DNA of 17,712 bases from Comamonadaceae bacterium UBA2334 (GTDB taxonomy: Bacteria > Pseudomonadota > Gammaproteobacteria > Burkholderiales > Burkholderiaceae_C). Where the stretch lies: assembly GCA_002344885.1 (NCBI GenBank), contig DDUQ01000020.1, positions 21,453 to 39,164 of the forward strand, given 5' to 3'. The position numbers and the translations under genes are program-made. The notes beneath the pieces were generated by a model, which had not been told where the DNA came from, ran no database searches, and was given only the letters and a program-made list of their open reading frames with translations. Shown here piece by piece: positions 8,323 through 15,501 of this stretch; the stretch's first letter is position 1, and each line of letters opens with the position of its first letter.

Positions 8323-9846
8323 CGCTTTTTGCGCGGGCGGCTTGGTGCGCGTGCTGCGGCGGGGTTTGGGCGGCGCGGGTGTGTCGCCCTCAGCTGCGGC
8401 AGCGGGTTTGCGTTGGGTTGTGGCCTGGGCGCGCCGGGGCCGTGGCTGACGCAGCAACGTGGCCTCCAGTTCGTCCAGTGCTTCACCGGCGTACACGGCA
8501 ATTTTCTGCGTGTTGGGCACCGACGTGTGGCAGGCCGTGAAGCCGAAGTTCATCTGCCCGGCATAGCTCTCGCAGGTGATGTTGAGCGCCTGGCCGTGGG
8601 TGATGATCGACGCCGGGTAGATGGACAGCAGCTCCGCGCCCCGGTAGTACAGCGGCTTGTCAGGCCCCGGTACGTTGGAGATGGTGATGTTGAACATCGG
8701 TGGCGTGCGCCCGCCGATGCCGGTCAGCAACGTGATGAGGGTGGGAGCCATCAGCACGATGGTGTACTGCGTCATGGCGGTGCGCGGCAGGCTTTGCACG
8801 TGCGCCTTGGCATGCTGCACCGACCGGCGAATGGCTTTCAGCCGCTCACCCGCGTCGGCAATGTCGGTGCCCAATGTGGCCACGATGAAGGTGATGGCAT
8901 TGCCGGTGCCTTCGTCGTCATGGGGGCGCACCGACACCGGGATACCTGCTGTCAGCGGTTTGTCGGGCAGGGCGTTGCGGTCTTGCAGGAAGCGCCGCAA
9001 GGCACCACCGCACAGCGCCAGCACCACGTCGTTGAGCGTGCAGTCTGCCGCTTCGGCCACCTTGCGCAGTCGCTCCATGGAGAACTGCTGGGTGGCAAAA
9101 CGCCGCTTTTCGCGTACGCGGCCATTGAGCATCGAACGGGGGGCGTCAAACGGCACGGCCAACCCGTCGCTGGTGTCGCCGATGCGCTGGATGATCTTGC
9201 CAAACGCCATGGCTAACTGGGGCAACGAGCGTGCCTGTTCGCTCAGACCCTCGACGGCGGCCAGCGCCACGTTGGCCATGGTCGGTGCAGGGGCCTCGCG
9301 TCGCGAGGAGGTTTTGCGTTCCTTGCCCGCCGACCAGAAAGGCGGCAGGTCCAGGCTTTCGGTGATGTCGGTGGACATGGCACGCTGCAGCAGCTTCATG
9401 CCACTGACACCGTCGATCAGCGAGTGGTGGATCTTGACGAACAGCGCAAACCGGTTGTCCGACAGCCCTTCGATGATGGTGCACTCCCACGGCGGGCGCG
9501 CCAGGTCGATGGGCGTGCTCTGCAGCCGCCCGATCAGCTCGCCCAACTCGCGCTCGCCACCGGGCCAGGGCAAGGCCGCATGGCGCACGTGGTATTCGAG
9601 ATCGATGGCATCGTCCTCAATCCACACCGGCAACGGGTTTTTGTTGAACGCGACTTTCAGGCGTCGGTTCCACGGCGCGCTGAAGCTGCGGTGCGCCCTG
9701 TATTCCGCCATCAGTTGACGCAGGAAGTCCTTGGGCGCATCTGCCGGGAGGCGGAATTGCAGCAGCCCACCCACGTGATTGGGGGTGGCCCGCGATTCGG
9801 TGAACAGCCAGGCCGTGTCCAGCGGGCTCAGCCTTGCGCTGCTCAT
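8308..9846 (-). CDS. Wax ester synthase / acyl-CoA:diacylglycerol acyltransferase (WS/DGAT)
   Basis: 512 residues. The family's catalytic motif is intact as H140-H141-S-L-I-D145-G146, preceded by the usual RPPWE stretch (117-121), with NDVVLALCGGALR in the middle and ISNVPGP near the C-terminal part. The enzyme joins a fatty alcohol, or diacylglycerol, with acyl-CoA to make wax esters or triacylglycerol at the inner membrane surface. The conserved region ends near residue 465. The last 47 residues (466-512) are a basic Pro/Ala/Arg/Lys/Thr tail that is not part of the usual family. The ATG overlaps the stop of the upstream reductase gene by four bases (ATGA), so the two are co-translated. Substrate preference cannot be read from the sequence. 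Confidence 0.95.
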
Positions 9847-12233
9847 GCGTCAGCCTTGGGCGTAGCAGTATCTGCCTGGCTTGCGCTTGACGGCGCAGCC
9901 TGTTCGGCGGTGGTGCGCTTGCCTGCGGTCTTGCGTGGAGCGGTCGCTTTTTGGGCCGGAGCCGCTGGCGTGGCCGCCTTTTTGGCTGTGGCTTTGGGCT
10001 TGGGTGCGGCCGTTGATGCCTCGGCTGCGCGGTCAACGGTGGGTGCCTTGGGCTTGCTGACGGCCTTCGCCGCCTTCTTTGCTGCTGGCTTGGCGGCTGA
10101 CTTGACCGTGGCAGATGCGCTGGCATCCGCTGCGCCGGCTTTTTCGGCCTTGGGCGCAGCGAGCCGCTTGGGCTTGGCGGCAGCGGGTGTGGCGGTGCCG
10201 CCTTTCCATGTGGGCAGAGCTTTTTTGGCCAGCTTGACCACGTTGGCAATGTCGGCATCGGTGTACACGCCTTTGGCACCCGAGATGGCAGACAGCTTCA
10301 TGCCGTGCTTCAGGCCCAGGCGGTAGATTTCCTTGACCTTTTCCCACTCGGTGTCACGGCCGATGGTGAACACCTCGAACCGGCCTTCCAGCGCCAGCAC
10401 GATGGTCTCGGCCAGGCAGGCGTAGATGACGTTGTTGGGCAGACCGATGCTCTTCATGCCCTTGACCTGCGTGGGCAGTTCGATTTCGCCGGATTCGATC
10501 ACCAGCACATCGGGGCGTTTGGCCACCTCGGAGGGGGGCAGGTCCAGCGGGCGGGCCACGTCGGTGATGACGCAGCCGGGCTTGACCTTCATGATGTCCA
10601 GGATCTTCTTGCCCGCGCCCGAAGTGCTGGTGACGATCATGTCCATGTCGCCCAGCAGCGAGTCGTAGTCGGTCGAGCACACCACGTTGGCTTTGGGCGT
10701 GTCTTTCAGGATGGAGGCTTTCAGCTCTTCGAGCTTCTTCATGTCGCGGCCGGCAATCACCACCTCGTCAAATGCCATGGCCAGCAGCCTCGCGCTGACG
10801 GAACCGATGGAGCCGGTCGCGCCGATGACCATGGTCTTGGCCATGACGTGCTTGTCGACCGGGTGCAGTTTGACCAGGCCCATGCGGCGCATGGCATCGG
10901 CAGCGGCCCACAGGGCACCCGAGGCCGAGTAGCTGTTGCCAGTCGTCACCGGCAACGGTGCACGCCGCGCCACGGTGATGCCAGCGTCGCCCACGACCTT
11001 GGTAAACGCACCCAGCCCCATGATCTGGGCACCCATGTCCTGTGCCATCTTGGCCGCGGCCAGCAGGCGGCGGTAGGTGAATTCAGGGCTGCGTGCCAGC
11101 ATTTCCTTCGGTGTACCGCCCACGCTGATGAGCCAGCCCTCAGCCTCGGCACCGGTGGGAGAAACGATGTTCTCCATCTTGCAGTAAACGAATGGCGGCA
11201 TGTGCGCGGCCACGGTTTCCACCTTGTCCATGATGAACTTCGGTGTGCCCTTGGGGATGGGGAAACCCTTGCGGATGAACTCCTGGCTCAGCGGGTGGAT
11301 CACGAAGGCAAACCGGCGGATGTCGCGGAACTTGCCGGTGGGGTGCAGCAGGCGGGGCTTGATGTCGAGCTCGTCGATGATTTCGGCAAAGTCGTCGTCC
11401 GACACCGACTCGGGCGGCTTGCCCAAGGCAGCGAGGATCATGGCCTCGATCACGTTGGTGCCCACCACGCGGTCGAACAGTTGGGGCGACACATCGACCA
11501 CCAGGTTCACCTTGCATTGCTTGAAGAAGGCCAGGCGGGTGTCGTCCACCGCTGAAGTGATGACGGTTTTGCCGGCCAGGTTCTTGGCGTTGCCCACTTC
11601 TTTCAGTTCGTGGAAGGTACCCACGATGACGTGCGACTTGGCCACTTCAGCCGCAATGCGGTTGGCCTTGAACTCGCCCAGTGCAGCTTCCAGGATTTCA
11701 CCGGGGCGGCCCGAGAGTGCCCAGTCGCTGCCCTTGGCGTAGAGCTCAAGCTGGGTGAGCGACGTCAGCATTTTGGGTGTGCCGGTCTGGGCCAGCGCAT
11801 CGGCAAACTTCAGGTTGGGCGTGTAGTCGGACATGGCCACCGCCATGTCGTAATTGCGGATGCCCGACAGGAACAGCACCAGGTTGTTGTTGAAGTAGCT
11901 GCCCAGTTCGTTCTGCACGTACCGCACCGCACGCACCTGCAGCAGGCGGCGCAACGTGGCGCCGGTGGTGGCTGGCACGCGCGTGACCACATGCAGCAGG
12001 CGCTGGGTTTCTTTGTTGATGCGGGTGTCCTGCCCCACGTGGTAGTGGTCACCGACCTCGCCCAGGCCAATGGCATCGGCGTGCACCTGCTGGCGGCGCA
12101 TCAGTTCCCAGGCCTGTGTCATGTCGTCGTCCGCGCCCATGCGCTGGACCTGGAACGGCTGGCCGAGGAAGGTGGTTTCAAACGAAAAGTCCTGCTTGGA
12201 CGAGCCCAGGCTGACGGTGACAACTTTTTTCAT
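9843..12233 (-). CDS. Acyl-ACP/acyl-CoA reductase-like protein (AAR-type C-terminal half) with an unrecognised N-terminal half and a histone-like tail
   Basis: 796 residues; AGGA about 9 bases before the ATG. Residues 365-650 match the layout of cyanobacterial acyl-ACP reductase: GWLISVGGTPKEML, GLGAFTKVVGDAG, TTGNSYSA, the nucleotide-binding VIGATGSIGS (469-478), and IYACLAETIVLALEG, where C606 takes the place of the acyl-accepting Cys of that enzyme. Such enzymes reduce acyl-ACP or acyl-CoA to fatty aldehyde with NADPH. Residues 1-355 form a separate domain I do not recognise. Residues 681-796 are a disordered-looking Ala/Lys/Pro tail (AAKPAAKKAAKA-like runs). Flanked by an alcohol dehydrogenase gene (24 bp upstream) and WS/DGAT (overlapping), it should supply aldehyde for fatty alcohol and wax ester synthesis. 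The general reductase role is well supported; ACP versus CoA preference is unknown. Confidence 0.85.
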   Translation of the reverse strand: MKKVVTVSLGSSKQDFSFETTFLGQPFQVQRMGADDDMTQAWELMRRQQVHADAIGLGEVGDHYHVGQDTRINKETQRLLHVVTRVPATTGATLRRLLQVRAVRYVQNELGSYFNNNLVLFLSGIRNYDMAVAMSDYTPNLKFADALAQTGTPKMLTSLTQLELYAKGSDWALSGRPGEILEAALGEFKANRIAAEVAKSHVIVGTFHELKEVGNAKNLAGKTVITSAVDDTRLAFFKQCKVNLVVDVSPQLFDRVVGTNVIEAMILAALGKPPESVSDDDFAEIIDELDIKPRLLHPTGKFRDIRRFAFVIHPLSQEFIRKGFPIPKGTPKFIMDKVETVAAHMPPFVYCKMENIVSPTGAEAEGWLISVGGTPKEMLARSPEFTYRRLLAAAKMAQDMGAQIMGLGAFTKVVGDAGITVARRAPLPVTTGNSYSASGALWAAADAMRRMGLVKLHPVDKHVMAKTMVIGATGSIGSVSARLLAMAFDEVVIAGRDMKKLEELKASILKDTPKANVVCSTDYDSLLGDMDMIVTSTSGAGKKILDIMKVKPGCVITDVARPLDLPPSEVAKRPDVLVIESGEIELPTQVKGMKSIGLPNNVIYACLAETIVLALEGRFEVFTIGRDTEWEKVKEIYRLGLKHGMKLSAISGAKGVYTDADIANVVKLAKKALPTWKGGTATPAAAKPKRLAAPKAEKAGAADASASATVKSAAKPAAKKAAKAVSKPKAPTVDRAAEASTAAPKPKATAKKAATPAAPAQKATAPRKTAGKRTTAEQAAPSSASQADTATPKADA

Positions 12234-12257
12234 GTGCAGGGTTCCTGTGAAAGGTGT

Positions 12258-13595
12258 TTATTCAGGTTGGGCTTGGGTTGCGCGCGGTTTGCGCTTGCGC
12301 GGGGTTTTGGCTTTGGCCGGGGTGGTGGCTTCTGCTGTGGGGGTGGCTGGCGCCGGCTTGGTTGGGCGGGCGGGCAGCACCAGCCTGATGAGATCCTCGC
12401 AGCCTCTTTGTGTGAGGTAGCGGGGCACGGGGTAGCCGGTGTGTGCTTCAAAGAGGGCGGCCTTGGCCAGGGCCGGGATATCGGCTTCTTTCAGTGCGTC
12501 CAGGTGCGTGGGGATGCCGATGTCGCGCTCCAGTGCCACCACACCGTCAATGAACTTTTGCGCCAGCACGTCTTCGCGTTCGTCATCGGTGCCCAGACGG
12601 GCCCGCACGGCCAGCTGTGCCAGGCGTTCGCTGACGTTGGGCAGCGAGAAGCGCAGCACGTGCGGCAGAACGATGGCATTGGCCAAGCCATGGGGTGTGT
12701 GGTAGCGGCCGCCGAACTGGTGTGCAATGGCATGCACATAGCCCACGTTGGCGCGGGTGAAGGCCATGCCCGCGTAGGTGGACGCCAGCAGCATCTTCTC
12801 GCGCGCCTGCAGGTCGGTACCCTGTTTGCAGGCTGTGCGCAGGTTTTCAAAAATCAGGCCCACAGCAGACAGCGCCAGGCCATCGGTGTGCGGCGTGGCC
12901 CAGTTGCCGATGAAGGCTTCAACGGCGTGAGTCAGTGCATCGATGCCGGTGGCTGCAGTGATGGGTGCGGGCAAGCCTGTGCACAGAGCCGGGTCCAGCG
13001 CAGCCATTTTGGGCACCATGCGCGGGTCGACGATGACCAGTTTGCTATGGCGCTCGGGGTCGGCAATCACGGCAGCCACGGTCACTTCGCTGCCGGTGCC
13101 TGCGGTGGTGGGAATGGCGTAGATGGGGATGGCTGCATTCAGCCCCTTGAAGTACCCCGCCAGGCCACGCAGCTTTTTGCGCGGGTTGGCGATGGACACG
13201 GCAATGGCTTTGGATGCGTCCATTGACGAGCCGCCCCCGACCGCCACGATGGCATCGCAGTCGTGCTCGCGGTAGAAGTCAATGCCCTTTTCGATCAGTG
13301 GGATGGGGGCGTCGGGTGTGATCTCGTCGAACACCACAAAAGATGCTCCACCCGCAGTGAGCGCATCGGTGAGGTCTTTCAGCAAACCCAGTTTGGAAAT
13401 CACCGCATCGGTCACGATCAGGAGCTTGGTATGGCCAAACCCGGCCACTGCCTGTCCGAGCCTGCCACTCGACCCCGCACCCACCAGCAGGGTGGGCTGG
13501 GGGATGGGCACAAAACGCAACAGCTTGCCGGCGCCTTTCATGACGGCTCCGAGGCCGGCTGCACGGGTGGAAGCCGGGATGAAATCTAAGTTCAC
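12258..13595 (-). CDS. Iron-containing (group III) alcohol dehydrogenase, probable fatty-aldehyde reductase
   Basis: 445 residues. The start is GTG at 13595, with AAGGAG seven bases upstream, the clearest ribosome site of the cluster. The NAD(P) region carries GGGSSMDA (120-127) and PTTAGTGSE (162-170). The metal ligands of the Fe-ADH family are present as D219, H223, H288 and H302, in GIDALTHAVEA and GYVHAIAHQFGGRYHTPHG. The catalytic part ends near residue 408. Residues 409-445 are a Pro/Thr/Lys/Arg-rich tail (KAKTPRKRKPRATQ) not typical of the family. As first gene before the AAR-like reductase and WS/DGAT it most likely turns fatty aldehyde into fatty alcohol. The reverse, alcohol oxidation, cannot be excluded from sequence. 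Confidence 0.93.
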   Translation of the reverse strand: MNLDFIPASTRAAGLGAVMKGAGKLLRFVPIPQPTLLVGAGSSGRLGQAVAGFGHTKLLIVTDAVISKLGLLKDLTDALTAGGASFVVFDEITPDAPIPLIEKGIDFYREHDCDAIVAVGGGSSMDASKAIAVSIANPRKKLRGLAGYFKGLNAAIPIYAIPTTAGTGSEVTVAAVIADPERHSKLVIVDPRMVPKMAALDPALCTGLPAPITAATGIDALTHAVEAFIGNWATPHTDGLALSAVGLIFENLRTACKQGTDLQAREKMLLASTYAGMAFTRANVGYVHAIAHQFGGRYHTPHGLANAIVLPHVLRFSLPNVSERLAQLAVRARLGTDDEREDVLAQKFIDGVVALERDIGIPTHLDALKEADIPALAKAALFEAHTGYPVPRYLTQRGCEDLIRLVLPARPTKPAPATPTAEATTPAKAKTPRKRKPRATQAQPE

Positions 13596-13644
13596 GCAAT
13601 CACTCCTTGATGAGCCACACGGTCAGTCTGCGGCGAGGGAAACG

Positions 13645-13673
13645 ATTATCGGCATCCATCACCCATCTGTCCG
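13645..13673 (-). promoter_or_regulatory. Candidate promoter of the wax-ester operon
   Basis: Read on the minus strand, CGGACA (13668-13673), a 17-base gap and GATAAT (13645-13650) resemble a sigma-70 promoter, with four and five of six consensus bases. It lies in the 108-bp gap between the HAD phosphatase gene and the alcohol dehydrogenase gene, leaving a leader of about 45 bases. Prediction only. Confidence 0.38.
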
Positions 13674-13703
13674 CATCTTGTCAGCAAAGAGTCACTTTAC
13701 CCG

Positions 13704-14354
13704 CTAGAGGAGTGCGTCTACCAGCACTTTCATGTGATGGAAAACCCTTGCCACGGGCAAACCCTCAAAGGCCTGGCCGTGTCCGGCGGGGCAGTAGCCC
13801 CACACGGTGGCACCGGCGTCAAGGCCGGCGCGCACGCCGGTGGCGGTGTCTTCAATCACCAGGCAGCGCGTCGGGTCTGCGCCGATGTGGGCCGCCGCTG
13901 CCAGGTAAACGTCTGGCGCAGGTTTGGAGCGGGGCAGGTCGTGTCCGCTGAAAATGCGGTCTCCGAAATAGGAGGCCATGCCTGCCATCTCGATCTGCAT
14001 GACCACCTTGGCTTTGTCGGCCCCCGACGCACAGGCAATGCGCCCGCCCGTGTGCCGGTGAGCGGCAACCACCGCATCGAGCGCACCGTCCATGGCCTGC
14101 AACTCGGCACGCAGCCGCTCGTCGCGGCGGGCGTAGAAGGCGCGCATCCAGTCTTCGGTCAGGGGGCGGCCGGTTTCGGCCTCGATGCGCGCGCGCTCGT
14201 CACGCACAGCCTTGCCGATGAAGATGCGCTCGCACTCGGCTTGGTTGAGCGACCAGCCCGCCTCGTTCAGCATCTGGCGCAGCACACCGTTGGTGATGGG
14301 TTCGCTGTCAACCAGCACGCCATCGCAGTCGAACAACACCGCTTCAAAGCGCAT
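13704..14354 (-). CDS. HAD-superfamily phosphatase (phosphoglycolate phosphatase / beta-phosphoglucomutase-like)
   Basis: 216 residues. All HAD motifs are present: the nucleophile D9 and D11 in LFDCDGVLVDSE, S110 in CASGADKAK, K144 in RSKPAPDVY, and E168/D169 in VIEDTATGV. The helical cap between residues 15 and 95 is of the C1 type found in phosphoglycolate phosphatases and beta-phosphoglucomutases. It should remove phosphate from a small phosphorylated metabolite in the cytoplasm; the substrate is not readable. The ATG is 6 bp after the stop of the ABC ATPase gene, so the two are probably co-transcribed, though no functional link is obvious. Confidence 0.92.
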   Translation of the reverse strand: MRFEAVLFDCDGVLVDSEPITNGVLRQMLNEAGWSLNQAECERIFIGKAVRDERARIEAETGRPLTEDWMRAFYARRDERLRAELQAMDGALDAVVAAHRHTGGRIACASGADKAKVVMQIEMAGMASYFGDRIFSGHDLPRSKPAPDVYLAAAAHIGADPTRCLVIEDTATGVRAGLDAGATVWGYCPAGHGQAFEGLPVARVFHHMKVLVDALL

Positions 14355-14360
14355 GGCTGG

Positions 14361-15464
14361 TCAGGCGCTCTGGGTGGGGGCCGGGGGGCTGTGGGCGCCG
14401 CCGCCACGGGCGAACGTGACCACGTGGTCCACTTCGGCGCGGATGCCAATCCACTCGCCCACCGCATGGTTGTGGTGCGAGGGGACGTGGGTCATCAGCG
14501 TTTCGCCCGAACTCAGCTTCAGTGTGTACAGAAACTCGGAACCCCTGAATGCCTTGCGCACAATCTGGGCTTTGACCGGTGCGGCATCGTCGTGCACGAT
14601 GTCGTCGGCGCGCAGCAGCACTTCGCACAGCCCATGGTCATAGGCGCTGGGCAGGGGGCATTCTTCCACGTCGGTCAGCGCACCCAATGGCGTGTTGACG
14701 ACCACTTCGTTGCCCTGCATGCGGATCTGTGCAGGCGCGAACACGCCGTGCCCGATGAACTCGGCCACAAACCGGGTGGCCGGGCGGTGGTACAGCGCGT
14801 AGGCATCGTCCCACTGGTGAAGCTTGCCCTGGTGCATCACCCCGATCACGTCGCCGATGGCAAAGGCCTCCAACTGGTCGTGTGTGACGAACAGGGCGGT
14901 CGCCCCGGCCGCCTTCAGAATGGCCCGCACTTCGTGGGCCAGCCGTTCACGCAGGTCCACATCCAGGTTGGAAAACGGCTCGTCCAGCAACAGCAGCCTG
15001 GGGCGAGGGGCCAGCGCGCGCGCCAGTGCCACGCGCTGCTGCTGGCCACCCGACAGCTCGTGCGGAAAGCGGCATTCCATCCCTTGCAAACCGACCAGTG
15101 CCAGCACCTCGGCCACCCGGTTGGCCCGCTCAGCCTTGGGCAACTGGTGGATGCCAAAGCCCACGTTGCCCGCAATGTCGAGGTGGGGGAACAAGGCGTA
15201 GTCCTGGAACACCATGCCGATGCGGCGTTGCTCGGCGGGCACATGCAGTCCCGGCTGGCTGACAGGTTCGCGTTCGATGGCGATGCTGCCGCTGCTCACT
15301 CTTTCCAGTCCGGCCACGGCCCGCAGCAGGGTCGTTTTGCCGCAACCGGATGGACCGATCAGCACGCCTATGTCCCCGGCGCGCAGGCCCATGGTCACAC
15401 CGTCCACCGCTGCGTTCGCAGCGCCGGGGTATCGAATGCAAAGTTGGGCAACGTTCAGGAACAT
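14361..15464 (-). CDS. ABC transporter ATP-binding protein, FbpC-like (ferric iron/putrescine/sulfate class)
   Basis: 367 residues from the ATG at 15464, where homology to the family begins (MFLNVAQLCIRYPG). A longer frame reaching 15593 would overlap the helicase gene and has Cys/Thr-rich sequence unlike the family. Walker A is GPSGCGKT (37-44), followed by the Q-loop Q87, signature LSGGQ (137-141), Walker B LLLLDEP (157-163) and switch H195. Residues about 240-355 form a TOBE-like regulatory domain. FPHLDIAGNVGFG and the overall length fit FbpC-type importers. No permease or binding-protein gene lies in the window. TACAAT seven bases ahead of the ATG, with no ribosome site, would fit a leaderless transcript; that is speculative. 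Confidence 0.9.
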   Translation of the reverse strand: MFLNVAQLCIRYPGAANAAVDGVTMGLRAGDIGVLIGPSGCGKTTLLRAVAGLERVSSGSIAIEREPVSQPGLHVPAEQRRIGMVFQDYALFPHLDIAGNVGFGIHQLPKAERANRVAEVLALVGLQGMECRFPHELSGGQQQRVALARALAPRPRLLLLDEPFSNLDVDLRERLAHEVRAILKAAGATALFVTHDQLEAFAIGDVIGVMHQGKLHQWDDAYALYHRPATRFVAEFIGHGVFAPAQIRMQGNEVVVNTPLGALTDVEECPLPSAYDHGLCEVLLRADDIVHDDAAPVKAQIVRKAFRGSEFLYTLKLSSGETLMTHVPSHHNHAVGEWIGIRAEVDHVVTFARGGGAHSPPAPTQSA

Positions 15465-15501
15465 GGGCGGATTGTAGGTTTGTGTCTGGCGGCACGGCGT
15501 T

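Noticed and set aside
9843..10210. The Ala/Lys/Pro tail of the reductase as a frameshift artefact
   Set aside because: The frame stays open for 116 codons, with high-GC third positions like the rest of the gene, and ends exactly in the 4-bp overlap with the wax synthase start, so it is real coding sequence.
10305..11555. A 416-codon open frame on the plus strand
   Set aside because: Antisense to the reductase domain with the conserved nucleotide-binding motif and Cys; no ribosome site and no family resemblance.
11610..13226. A 538-codon open frame on the plus strand
   Set aside because: It is antisense to the AAR-like reductase and alcohol dehydrogenase, crossing the gap between them; the composition is typical of a shadow frame.
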